Assembly: GCF_027497195.1 (NCBI RefSeq)
Contig: NZ_CP114905.1
Span: forward strand, 4,413,001 to 4,477,000
Reading direction: 5' to 3'
Source of the DNA: Streptomyces sp. WMMC500
GTDB lineage: Bacteria > Actinomycetota > Actinomycetes > Streptomycetales > Streptomycetaceae
DNA length: 64,000 nucleotides
Under the pieces are notes generated by a model. It was not told the origin of the DNA. It did not search any database and saw nothing but the letters and a program-made list of their open reading frames with translations. Shown piece after piece: positions 24,960-32,966 of the stretch. A program made the position numbers and the translations under genes. Each line of letters starts with the position of its first letter. Position 1 is the first letter of the stretch.

Positions 24960-25883
24960 TCAGCCCTGTACGGCCCCCGCGCCCGCGGTGGCGCCCGCCG
25001 GCGCCAGCCTGCCCGCGACCAGCTCCGCGATACGCGTGAACCCGTCCGTTCCGTACCCCAGTCCGATGACCCGCTGCGCCTGCCCCGCCGCCGCCCGCAT
25101 CACGCCCGCGTCGATGCCGTGCTCCTCGGAGGTGGCGACGATGTGCCTCATGGAGGACGCGGACGACGTGATCGGGTTGTCCGCCCCGGAGAAGTCCCCC
25201 GCGGCCACCCCCGCGGCCATCGACTCGATGGCCCCCGGCAGGATCGCGCCGATGCCCTTGGCGAACGGGGCCAGCTCCTCCGGGGTGACCCCCTCGGCCC
25301 GGGCGACGGCCAGGGCGTGGGCGCAGCCCGCCATCGCGGTCCAGAAGATGTCGAGCAGCGCCACGTCGTACGCGGCGGCCCGGCCGTGGTCCTCGCCGAG
25401 GTGGGTGTGGGTGCCGCCGAGGGCGGAGAGCACCGGGAGGTGCGCGTCGTAGAGGTCCCGCGGACCGCTGTGGAGGAACACGCCGTCCGGCGTGCCGATG
25501 GTGGTGGTGGGGGTCATGATCGCGCCGTCCAGGTAGCGCACCCCGTGGTCCGCCGCCCAGGCCGCGGCGTCGCGGGCCCGCGCGGGGGTGTCGGCGCTCA
25601 GGTTCGCGACCGTACGGCCCTTGAGCGCGGCTGCGACGTCCGCGCGCCGCAGCACCGCGTCGGCGGCGTCGTAGTCCACGACGCACACGACGGTCAGGTC
25701 GCTCGCGGCCACCGCCTCCGCGGCCGACGCCGCGCGCAGCGCGCCGCGCTCGACGAGCTCGCCGTCCCGTCCCGGGGTCCGGTTCCAGACCGTGGTGCGT
25801 ACCCCTGCGGCGACGAAGGTCCCGGCAAGGGCCCGGCCCATCGGGCCGAGGCCGAGCACCGTGACGGCGGAGTCTGCGGACAT
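24960..25883 (-). CDS. NAD(P)-dependent imine-reductase-like oxidoreductase
   Basis: A 307-residue protein of the 6-phosphogluconate/beta-hydroxyacid dehydrogenase fold. The N-terminal nucleotide motif is VTVLGLGPMGRALAGTFVAAG followed by TTVWNRTPGRDGEL, the NADP-type Arg-Thr loop seen in imine reductases. Further on are VRYLDGAIMTPTTTIGTPDG and the long central helix GEDHGRAAAYDVALLDIFWTAMAG. The catalytic Lys of true hydroxyacid dehydrogenases is not obvious, consistent with imine reductases. The ATG at 25883 is preceded by GGAGG. It is divergent from an HxlR regulator, a common pairing in which the regulator controls the enzyme. Confidence 0.87.
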   Translation of the reverse strand: MSADSAVTVLGLGPMGRALAGTFVAAGVRTTVWNRTPGRDGELVERGALRAASAAEAVAASDLTVVCVVDYDAADAVLRRADVAAALKGRTVANLSADTPARARDAAAWAADHGVRYLDGAIMTPTTTIGTPDGVFLHSGPRDLYDAHLPVLSALGGTHTHLGEDHGRAAAYDVALLDIFWTAMAGCAHALAVARAEGVTPEELAPFAKGIGAILPGAIESMAAGVAAGDFSGADNPITSSASSMRHIVATSEEHGIDAGVMRAAAGQAQRVIGLGYGTDGFTRIAELVAGRLAPAGATAGAGAVQG

Positions 25884-25940
25884 GACTAACCTCCATGAGT
25901 AGAGAAGCGAAAAGGGACACGTGGTGATCATGGGGGTGCC
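25884..25940. promoter_or_regulatory. Divergent promoter region between imine-reductase-like gene and hxlR
   Basis: This 57-bp gap must hold both promoters. The sequence ACTAACCTCCATGAGTAGAG includes the oxidoreductase Shine-Dalgarno, and the gap is AT-richer than its surroundings. A short gap shared with an HxlR gene suggests that the HxlR protein binds here. I cannot define the operator further. Confidence 0.4.
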
Positions 25941-26291
25941 GTGACGCGTCAACGCGCTCAGGACACGAACGTCTGCGGGGTGGCCGCCGCCATCGCGGTG
26001 ATCGACGGCAAGTGGAAGACGGCCCTGCTCTGGCTGCTGGAGACCCGTCCGCACCGCCCCAGCGAACTGCGCCGGGGGCTGCCGGGCCTCACCGAGAAGG
26101 TGCTGACCCAGGCGCTGCGCGAGATGGAGGAGGACGGCCTGGTGCACCGCGAGGTGCACGACGAGCTGCCGCTGAGGACGGTCTACTCCCTCACCGACTT
26201 CGGCCGCGACCTCTCGGTGGCGCTGGCCCCGCTGTCGGACTGGGGCCACCGGCGTCTGGACAACCTCACCGGAGCCGGTTCGGCTCCCTGA
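25941..26291 (+). CDS. HxlR-family winged-helix regulator
   Basis: A 116-residue regulator with the HxlR pattern: NVCGVAAAIAVIDGKWKTALLWLLETRPHRPSELRR, then LPGLTEKVLTQALREMEEDGLVHREVHDELPLRTVYSLTDFG. The early Cys (position 12) is the residue that senses electrophiles or oxidants in several HxlR proteins. GTG start with a G-rich stretch upstream. It is divergent from the imine-reductase-like gene, which it probably controls. Confidence 0.93.
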   Translation: MTRQRAQDTNVCGVAAAIAVIDGKWKTALLWLLETRPHRPSELRRGLPGLTEKVLTQALREMEEDGLVHREVHDELPLRTVYSLTDFGRDLSVALAPLSDWGHRRLDNLTGAGSAP

Positions 26292-26398
26292 CCACCACCT
26301 CCGTGTCTTCCGGCTGCCTCCAGACTGGACCGGGCCGGGCGGTGTGCCAAGTACCCACAAAAAGGTGGGTATGGCCCGCGGATCTCGGTGCGGGCAGC

Positions 26399-26434
26399 GG
26401 AACAGCCCGGCGGAGGTACGCGCCGGGCTGTTCC
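26399..26434. terminator. Perfect 14-bp hairpin between convergent genes
   Basis: GGAACAGCCCGGCG and CGCCGGGCTGTTCC flank an 8-base loop. It lies between the hxlR stop and the protease stop, so it can serve both strands. Confidence 0.75.
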
Positions 26435-26491
26435 GGACGAGCCGTGGGGACGTGCGGCAGCCCCCGCCGAGGGAACAGGCAGAGGGCTGCC

Positions 26492-26520
26492 GCGGGGCGT
26501 CCGCCGTCCGGACGCCCCGC
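26492..26520. terminator. Second hairpin downstream of the M7-like protease
   Basis: GCGGGGCGTCC (26492-26502) pairs with GGACGCCCCGC (26510-26520), 17 bp from the protease stop codon. It is the most likely terminator for the leftward gene. A third short repeat, TACCCAC-N6-GTGGGTA, lies at 26352-26371 in the same 245-bp gap. Confidence 0.65.
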
Positions 26521-26536
26521 GGGACCGGCGGGTGCG

Positions 26537-27181
26537 TCAGTCGATGCGGACCGGGCCCTGCTTGGCGCCCTCGCCGCCGAAGTTGCATATCGACGGTGCC
26601 ATCACGTGTGCCGGGCTGGACCAGCCGGCGCACTGGTAGCTGGAGTGGCCGTACCAGTCGTGGCCGAACTCGTGCGCCGCGAGCAGCGCGTCGTCGTTCA
26701 CGCCGCCCAGGAACAGCGCGATGCGCTGGCCCTGGCCCCAGTTGCAGCCGACGATGTTGCCGCCGCCACCGCAGTCGCTGATGTAGCTGTTGCGGCACTC
26801 GACGGGGGTGTCACTGCCGCTGGTCTGGTTCAGGTTGGCCCAGGCCGCGGCGCCCTGGCCGATGACGCCGGCGGCGCCGCTGCACGACGAGGTGAGGTGG
26901 TAGGCGCGGTCGGTCGGGACCGGCCATGCCTGGGCCCCGAGGTCGCCGCCCTGCGGGCCCTTGGCCACCAGTGCTTCGAACTCCTCCGCGGTGATGCCGT
27001 GGCCCTCGCCGAGCTTGTGGTCGGCATGGCCGGCGTGGTCGGCGTGGTCGTGCGCGGACGCCGCGACGGCCGCGCTGGAGGTCTCGGGGGCCGGCGCCGC
27101 CTGCGCGCCGGGGCCGACGACCGAGGCGGCCAGGGCGACGACGCCGACGAGTACGGATCTCAGGAGTACCTTGCTCCGCAT
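26537..27181 (-). CDS. Secreted M7-like (snapalysin-type) zinc metalloprotease
   Basis: A 214-residue secreted protein. Residues 1-~28 are a Sec signal (MRSKVLLRSVLVGVVALAA to AQA). A His/Asp-rich propeptide follows (AHDHADHAGHADHKLGEGHG). The catalytic site is LLAAHEFGHDWYGHS, an HExxH motif; four Cys residues in the mature part could form disulfides. Snapalysins normally read HExxHxxGxxD. Here Gly is displaced by one position, a His follows at position 10, and position 11 is Ser, so the third zinc ligand is uncertain. RBS CGAGGAG precedes the ATG. Its leader contains an 18-bp palindrome at 27210-27227. No LysR activator gene is adjacent, unlike snpA. Confidence 0.72.
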   Translation of the reverse strand: MRSKVLLRSVLVGVVALAASVVGPGAQAAPAPETSSAAVAASAHDHADHAGHADHKLGEGHGITAEEFEALVAKGPQGGDLGAQAWPVPTDRAYHLTSSCSGAAGVIGQGAAAWANLNQTSGSDTPVECRNSYISDCGGGGNIVGCNWGQGQRIALFLGGVNDDALLAAHEFGHDWYGHSSYQCAGWSSPAHVMAPSICNFGGEGAKQGPVRID

Positions 27182-27209
27182 GGAGTGCTCCTCGGTTGGT
27201 GGGGGATTG

Positions 27210-27291
27210 CGGGCGGCGCGCCGCCCGTTCACACAGATCGCATGTCTGCGGACCGAGAACAATCCGGGAAACGGTACGTAGGGACCACGTA
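27210..27291 (-). promoter_or_regulatory. Leader palindrome and inverted repeat upstream of the protease
   Basis: CGGGCGGCGCGCCGCCCG (27210-27227) is a perfect 18-bp palindrome in the presumed 5' leader. TACGTAGGGACCACGTA (27275-27291) is an imperfect inverted repeat directly beside the stop codon of the LuxR-type gene. Either could be a regulator site; the first could also fold as a leader hairpin. Confidence 0.4.
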
Positions 27292-30200
27292 TTAAATGCC
27301 CGCCCCCTGCCTCCCCGCGGCGCCCGCTGCCCCGGCCGCCTCCGCGACCACCTCCGCCACCTCCGTCCGCGAGCCCACGTGCAGCTTCCGCAGCAGCTTC
27401 GCCACGTGCTGCTCGACGGTGCGCGGGGAGAGGTAGAGCACGTCGGCGATCTGCCTGTTGGTGTGGCCGAGGGCCACGAGCCGGGCGACCTCGCGCTCGC
27501 GCGGGGAGAGCTGGTCGCCGTAGCCGCGGCGACCGCGGCGGGAGGGGAGGGGGACGTTGTTGCCGCGGAGCACGCGACGGCAGCGGGCGGCGTCGCGGAT
27601 GGCGCCGAGGTCGGCGAACTGCTGGGCGAGCGCGGCGAGTTCGAGGGCGGGGCCGGTGTCGGTGACGGGGCCGGTGCCGGGGGTGGAGCCGGTGTCGGTG
27701 TCGGTGTCGGGGGTGGCAGCGCGGTCGGGGACGGGTGCGCCGCCGCCGGGCGTGGGTGCGCCCTCGGGGGCGTCGGTGCCGTTCGCCGGCAGGCGGCAGC
27801 GGGCCGCCGCCTCGCCCGCGCGGGCCGCCGAGTACGGCTGCGGCAGGGCCCCGTACGCCCGTTGCGCCGCCGTGAACAGCCCCGCCGCCTCCTCCGGCCG
27901 CCCCCGGCCCGCCGCCACGATCCCCCGGCACGCCAGCAGCGCCGCCCCCGCCAGCGGCGCGTCCCGGCCGGCGATGCCCGCGGCCAGCTCCGCGGTGACC
28001 TCCTCCGCCGCCCGCAGCTCCCCGCCCCGTACGAGCGCCGCGACCGCCGGCGGCGCCAGGTCGCCCGCCCACGGCCAGATGTCCTTGCGCCGGATCCGCG
28101 CGAGGCCCCGCTCCGCCTCCGCGCGCGCCCGCTCCGGCTCGCCGCGGGCCGTGAGCAGGCGGGTCATGGCGCCGGAAGCGGTGGCGAGCACCGGCGCGGG
28201 CGCGTTGCGCGGGTCGGCGAGCCCGGCCGCGCCCAGCTCCGCCGCCGCCTCGTCCCACTCGCCCAGCGCCGACGCCAGCAGCCCCAGCACCAGGTGCGCG
28301 TCGGCGGCGATGCTGGAGACGCCCCGCACCGCGTCGAGGGTGTGCCGGCACCGTTCCGCGAGCCCGTGCCAGCGGCCCGCGTACCAGTCCAGCCGCAGCG
28401 CCGTGCCCTCCACGATCCCTTCGAGGAACGCGGCCCCGCACTCCGCCGCCAGCCGCCGCCCCCCGGCGCGGTAGCGCTGCGCCGCCTGGTAGTGGCCGAG
28501 GCAGGCGGCGGCGTCGGCGAAGTTGCCGCAGGCGCGGGCGACCTGGCGGCGGTGGGTGCCGGGCCCCGGCCGGGCGACGAGGCGCTCGGCCTCCGCCCAG
28601 ACGGCCGGGTCGCCCAGGCTCATGCGCAGGGCCAGGTGGTTGCCGCGTACGGCGGTACGGACCGCGGGGTCGGACTCGTGCGCCACCAGCTCCTCGGCGC
28701 GGGCGATCCACCGCTCGTAGACCTCCCGGGGGTGGTCGCCCCAACTGGGCATCGCGAGCGCCGCCATGCCGCGCGCGGCGAGCGCGGGGCGGCCGTGCAG
28801 CTCACCCACGGCGACCTCGGTGTTGACGCGGCCCTCCTCGTAGCGGCCGGCCTGGTTGTAGAGGAGCAGGCCGAGGTTGAGCCGGATCTCGCCGCGTACG
28901 CCCTCGGGGATGTGGCCGTCGCGGACGATGTCGTGCAGCAGCGCGATGGCCCGGTGGTGGGTGAGCCCGACGACCGCGTCGCGGCTGAGGTCGACGGCGA
29001 TACGGGCTGCTCCGCTGCGATCAGACCGCCCCAGCCGCCCGTCGGACAGCAGTTCCTCCAGCACCCCCACGGCGAGCGCCAGATCGCCCACCTCGCGGGC
29101 GGAGCCGGCGGCGGCCTCGGCGTAGCGCTGCCACTGGGCCAGCTCGCCGCCGTGGTGCGCGTGGTAGGCGAGCTGGATGAGGGGCTGCGGGTCCTCGGCG
29201 GCCAGGGCCCGCATCGCCTGCCGGTGCAGCCGGTGCCGGTCGGGGCCGAGGAGCCCGGCGTAGACGGCCTGCTGGGCGAGCGCGTGGCGGAAGCCGTAGC
29301 GGTCCTCGCCCCACTCGTGCAGCACGCCGGCGAGCAGCGCCTCGCGTACGGCCGCGGAGTCCGCCGGCGCGGCGGGCTGCCCCGGGGTGCCGCGCACGAC
29401 GGCGGCGATCAGCGCCTCGCCGGCGGGCACGCGGAGGACGGAGGCGGCGCGTACGGCGTCGGCGGCGTCGGGGGAGAGCACGCTCATGCGGTCGGCGACG
29501 GCTTCCTGGAGGCGGGTGGGGACGGGCAGCTCGACGAGGGCGCGGTGTTCCGCGTGCGGGGGGAGGGCCCGTACGACCTCCTCGACCACGAAGGGGATGC
29601 CGGCGGTGCGGCGGTGCAGCTCGGCGGCGAAGGCGGCCGGCGCCTCGGCGGCGCCGCCGGTCAGCGCCGTGTACATGCCGCGTACGCCGTGGACGTCCAG
29701 GGGACGCAGCGGGATGACGACGGCGGTGGTCCCGGGCGGCTGTCTGTACGCCCGGCCCAGCGGCAGGCCGCTGCCGGGGAGGTCCTCGCGGCGGTAACTG
29801 AGCACCGCGGACAGCCCGTCGGGCGGATCGTCGACGAGGAAGCGCAGCAGGTCGCGGGTGCCGTCGTCGGTCCAGTGCAGATCCTCGACCACCATCACGG
29901 TCTCGCCCGCGGCCTCCAGCAGCGCCCGTACGGCACGGAACAGCCGGTGCCGCCCGGCCCGCAGGTCGCCGAGCAGCTCGGGCGCCGGCGGCAGCCGGTC
30001 GGCCAACTCGGGCAGATACGCGCGCAGGGCACCGCACACCGGGCTGAGCGCGGGGGGCAGCCCGCCGGCGAGGTGCCGCAGCAGATCGAACACGGGCCCG
30101 TACGGAAACGGCTCACGCAGCGGCCGGCACCCCCCGAGCAGCACCCGTCGCCCGCGCACGGCGGGATCCCGCAGCGCTTCCCGGATCAGCCGCGTCTTGC

Positions 30201-30330
30201 CGATCCCGGCCTCGCCCTCGACCATCGCCACCGACGGCGACCGCCGGACGGCGTCCACGAGCGCACCCAACTCCCGTGCCCGTCCGACCAGCACGGGCGC
30301 TTCCGCGGGGCGCAGAACGGTCACGGTCAT
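27292..30330 (-). CDS. LAL-type LuxR-family transcriptional regulator
   Basis: A 1012-residue large ATP-binding LuxR regulator. N-terminal AAA/STAND ATPase: VLVGRARELGALVDAV, Walker A MVEGEAGIGKTRLIREAL at ~37-54 and Walker B VMVVEDLHWTDDG. The middle (~370-880) is helical TPR-like sequence. A repetitive Thr/Asp/Gly linker (TPDTDTDTGSTPGTGPVTDTG) precedes the C-terminal LuxR helix-turn-helix LSPREREVARLVALGHTNRQ with IADVLYLSPRTVEQHVAKLLRKL. Such proteins activate operons, often antibiotic or sugar clusters, in response to an inducer. No biosynthetic cluster is adjacent, so the target is unknown. Confidence 0.93.
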   Translation of the reverse strand: MTVTVLRPAEAPVLVGRARELGALVDAVRRSPSVAMVEGEAGIGKTRLIREALRDPAVRGRRVLLGGCRPLREPFPYGPVFDLLRHLAGGLPPALSPVCGALRAYLPELADRLPPAPELLGDLRAGRHRLFRAVRALLEAAGETVMVVEDLHWTDDGTRDLLRFLVDDPPDGLSAVLSYRREDLPGSGLPLGRAYRQPPGTTAVVIPLRPLDVHGVRGMYTALTGGAAEAPAAFAAELHRRTAGIPFVVEEVVRALPPHAEHRALVELPVPTRLQEAVADRMSVLSPDAADAVRAASVLRVPAGEALIAAVVRGTPGQPAAPADSAAVREALLAGVLHEWGEDRYGFRHALAQQAVYAGLLGPDRHRLHRQAMRALAAEDPQPLIQLAYHAHHGGELAQWQRYAEAAAGSAREVGDLALAVGVLEELLSDGRLGRSDRSGAARIAVDLSRDAVVGLTHHRAIALLHDIVRDGHIPEGVRGEIRLNLGLLLYNQAGRYEEGRVNTEVAVGELHGRPALAARGMAALAMPSWGDHPREVYERWIARAEELVAHESDPAVRTAVRGNHLALRMSLGDPAVWAEAERLVARPGPGTHRRQVARACGNFADAAACLGHYQAAQRYRAGGRRLAAECGAAFLEGIVEGTALRLDWYAGRWHGLAERCRHTLDAVRGVSSIAADAHLVLGLLASALGEWDEAAAELGAAGLADPRNAPAPVLATASGAMTRLLTARGEPERARAEAERGLARIRRKDIWPWAGDLAPPAVAALVRGGELRAAEEVTAELAAGIAGRDAPLAGAALLACRGIVAAGRGRPEEAAGLFTAAQRAYGALPQPYSAARAGEAAARCRLPANGTDAPEGAPTPGGGAPVPDRAATPDTDTDTGSTPGTGPVTDTGPALELAALAQQFADLGAIRDAARCRRVLRGNNVPLPSRRGRRGYGDQLSPREREVARLVALGHTNRQIADVLYLSPRTVEQHVAKLLRKLHVGSRTEVAEVVAEAAGAAGAAGRQGAGI

Positions 30331-30926
30331 GAGCGCCTCCGGCCGGTGGGGTCCAGCGATGCGCCGGGCGGGGGTGTGCGGCGGCGCGTCGCGGCGGCGA
30401 CAGCGAGAAGGTAAGCCTCAGCCCGCACCGCAAGCAAGACCGACCCCGGGTGCGGGAGGGGGCGCGTCACATCTTCGAGCCCGTGGCTGTCATACAGGGA
30501 GGCGGCAGTTTTTCAGGCGACGAAGGGGGACGTTGTGCAGCATCGGGGACGTTCCCGTACGCGATCCGGCGCCGCGGTCGGCGCCGTTGGCGCCTCCCGC
30601 GCCCGCGAGACCGTGGGTGGCGTGGGCCCTCCGCCGGGGCCCCACGCCGCCCACCCCCTTGCACCCGCCAATGCACCCCCCGCCCCGTCACCCTGACGGG
30701 GCCCCACGAACCGAGTGGCGCGGTACCTTCCCCCGGGGTGCCGTGCCACTCATCTTTCCTCCGGGGGAAACGGCGGGCGGTCCCCCGCAGCCCGCCCCCG
30801 GGGGGAAAACTGCCTGGCCCTGCCGGGTGCCGCCGACCGCGGAGGTGTCCACAAGCCGCGCCGGGAAGACCTGCCTCCAGACGGCGCCCAGCAGCCCCGC
30901 CCGAAAACCCCATCCGGCAGCCCCGC
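30331..30926. other. 596-bp gene-free region
   Basis: No frame here has both a plausible start and protein-like composition. It contains TTCCCCCGG (30728-30736) and CCGGGGGAA (30761-30769), which can pair as a 9-bp stem around 24 bases, and CGTCACCCTGACGGGGCC near 30690. It includes the promoter of the LuxR gene at its left end and the 3' end of the GOLPH3-like gene at its right end. A small RNA is possible but not supported. Confidence 0.4.
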
Positions 30927-31532
30927 CTAGAAGCCGCGCCACACGTTGTCGAACGCGGCGTCCTCGATCTCCCGGCGCTGCCGTACTGCCCGCAACTCCT
31001 GGACGGCGTCCCCGACGGCGGCCAGCACGGTCGCGACGCTGTCACCGGCCAGGTCCTCGGAGCCCTCGGGCGATTCGTCGCGGATTCCGGCGGCGGCGGC
31101 GAGCACGCCGAGGACGGCCTCGCCCGCCTCCAGGCGTTCCGCGGCACGGCGCCGTTCCGGCGAGTCGACCAGCACATTGCGTGCGGAGCGCAGTGAGATC
31201 AGGTGCCCGCGCTGCCGCGTCGTCAGCCCCTGGCGCTCCAGGTCGGCGACATAGACCGAGGCCAGGTCCTTCCCCCGGCGCCACAGAAAGTCCTCGACCG
31301 ACTCGTAGGGCTCCTCCCGCACGAGCACCGCGGCCGCCTGGTCGAGCAGATGGTCGCCCGTCGTCGGCTGCGCCGCGGGCACCAGGCGGTCGCCGTCGAC
31401 AGAGAGGGCCCGGGCGTCGACGAGGTCCAGCACTTCGGCCCCGGCGAGCGCGAGCGACAGGTCGCCCTGCTCCACCGGGCTGCCGGGCGCCACGTCGAGG
31501 GCGGCGATGGCGAGGTCCCGTGCGGTGTTCAT
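30927..31532 (-). CDS. GOLPH3/GPP34-family protein
   Basis: A 201-residue protein resembling the bacterial GPP34 (Golgi phosphoprotein 3) family: ARDLAIAALDVAPGSPVEQGDLSLALAGAEVLDL, VEDFLWRRGKDLASVYVADLERQG and a helical C-terminus. Eukaryotic members bind phosphatidylinositol-4-phosphate; actinobacterial copies have no settled function but are predicted peripheral membrane proteins. The ATG at 31532 has AGGAG seven bases upstream. A small membrane-protein frame ends 13 bp before it and may be cotranscribed. Confidence 0.82.
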   Translation of the reverse strand: MNTARDLAIAALDVAPGSPVEQGDLSLALAGAEVLDLVDARALSVDGDRLVPAAQPTTGDHLLDQAAAVLVREEPYESVEDFLWRRGKDLASVYVADLERQGLTTRQRGHLISLRSARNVLVDSPERRRAAERLEAGEAVLGVLAAAAGIRDESPEGSEDLAGDSVATVLAAVGDAVQELRAVRQRREIEDAAFDNVWRGF

Positions 31533-31545
31533 GAGCGGCTCCTGG

Positions 31546-31788
31546 TCAGTCGGTCGGGTTCGGGGCGAGGGCGTCGTCCCCGGTCCCGGGGCCGGGTGTC
31601 CTTCGTCGATTCTCGCTGCCGTTCGGCCTCCATGCGACGTACGACGAGATGTGGCGCGAGAAGCTGATCCGCGGCACGGCAGCCGCGACCGCCGCGGCGA
31701 GCACCGCAAGGGCGGCCAGGGGCACCGGGCCGGCCGGCTGTCGGGCCCGGAATCGGTACGGCTGGGTCGTGTCACGTGGCTTCCGCAT
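31546..31788 (-). CDS. Small hypothetical membrane protein
   Basis: An 80-residue frame with one hydrophobic segment (VPLAALAVLAAAVAAAVP), a basic N-terminus and a polar C-terminal tail. A weak TCAGG precedes the ATG. It sits directly before the GOLPH3-like gene on the same strand. I recognise no family, and random GC-rich sequence could give such a frame, so its reality is uncertain. Confidence 0.42.
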   Translation of the reverse strand: MRKPRDTTQPYRFRARQPAGPVPLAALAVLAAAVAAAVPRISFSRHISSYVAWRPNGSENRRRTPGPGTGDDALAPNPTD

Positions 31789-31912
31789 GACCTGACAGGG
31801 ACGCTCGGTGCCGGTCTCGGCCCGGGTGGGACGCCGTGTGGCGGGAGGGGTCCCCGGCGAGGCTGACCATCATGGGCCGGAGAGCCGCCGCGGTGGGACA
31901 AGGAGATTCCCG

Positions 31913-32110
31913 ATGACTCCCGTGCAAGTCGACTGGCTGTCCTTGGTGTTCGGCCCCGTCGGGATCATCCTGATCCTGGCCGCCTTCTTCACGGCCCGTT
32001 CCGCGGGCCGGCGGGGCGACCGGGTGCCCGGCTGGGCCAAGGCCGCCCAGGCCATGGGGATGGTCCTCGTGTTGTGTATGGCCCTGGCCAACATGGCGTG
32101 GGGCAGCTAG
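31913..32110 (+). CDS. Small two-helix membrane protein
   Basis: A 65-residue protein with two transmembrane segments, LSLVFGPVGIILILAAFFTA and AQAMGMVLVLCMALANMAW, joined by a basic loop (RSAGRRGDRVPGWAK). AAGGAG lies seven bases before the ATG at 31913, and codon usage is typical. No known family. It precedes the frameshifted gene at 32133 by 22 bp on the same strand. Confidence 0.65.
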   Translation: MTPVQVDWLSLVFGPVGIILILAAFFTARSAGRRGDRVPGWAKAAQAMGMVLVLCMALANMAWGS

Positions 32111-32132
32111 CGAATATACGGAGGGCAGGGAC

Positions 32133-32937
32133 GTGGGCGAGGGCGGGAGGTCGCTGGAGGGGACCGAGCACTACATCTACAAGAGCGGCAGGGGGATCGT
32201 GCTGGAGCGCGGGTTCCGGGGGGATCCCGCGCCCCGGCGGGATCCGGTCGAGTGGGAGCGTACGACCGCCCACTGCGCGGTCCGGGCGATGACCGCGCTG
32301 TGCGAGGGGCTGATCAGGCCCCTGTCGTTCGACGTGACGAGTCAGTGGCTGGACGACGAGTACGGCGTCTTCTCCAGTGGGAAGCCGCCGCGGTGGAACT
32401 GGTTCGTGAAGACCCGCCAGGCACCGTCCAGGGTCAGCTCGACGTACGTGGACCCGCAGGTCACGGAGGCGGAGACGCTGGACGAACCGGCGATGCTCGC
32501 CGCCGTCGACCGCGCCCTCGACGAACCCGGCCCCGTTCCCGACGGCGATCACCTGGCGTGGGACGAACTGCTCGTGAACCACACCTGGGCCCGGCTGCCC
32601 GAACCCGACCGGCACCTGGAGGGCGGGGAGCTGCGCATCGACGACTACGACAACGGGGGGGTGCCCGCGGATCCCCGTGGAGCGGGCGGACGGCCACCTG
32701 TGGGTGTCCGCCCCGGGGCTCGGCGTGTGGGATCCGTTCATGCTGAGGGTGACCAGGTCCTCGGGCACGGAGTACCCCGACGGGGCGGAGTACGACGAGA
32801 TCATCCACATGGACGTCCACGTCCACTGGTCCTTCTGGTGGGAGCCCGGGGAGGGCAGGGCCATGCTCGACCGGGCGGTGGGCCGCCTCCTCCGGCAGGG
32901 GTGGCGCGAGGCGTACCCGCGCCCTGACCCCGCCTGA
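32133..32937 (+). pseudogene. Uncharacterised protein gene interrupted by a +1 frameshift in a G run
   Basis: Frame 1 encodes residues to ...GGELRIDDYDNGG, then meets a run of seven G at 32655-32661 and becomes Arg/Gly/Pro-rich. The continuation RIPVERADGHLWVSAPGLGVWDPF to WREAYPRPDPA is in the next frame and runs to the stop at 32937. Removing one G restores a single ~267-residue protein. The restored sequence has EHYIYKSGRGIVLERGFRG at the N-terminus, a central WLDDEYGVFSSGKPPRWNWF and a C-terminal MDVHVHWSFWWEPGEG. I recognise no family. The change may be a true mutation, phase variation or a sequencing error in a homopolymer. Confidence 0.75.
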
Positions 32938-32966
32938 ACCTGCCTGATCGCCTCCGCGCCGACCGG

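Noticed and set aside
27196..30414. 1072-codon frame antisense to the LuxR-type regulator
   Set aside because: Composition is biased, no domain is visible, and the opposite strand encodes a complete LAL regulator.
30450..30510. tRNA-like TTCGAGCCC near 30473
   Set aside because: No acceptor stem, D-arm or anticodon arm can be built around it.
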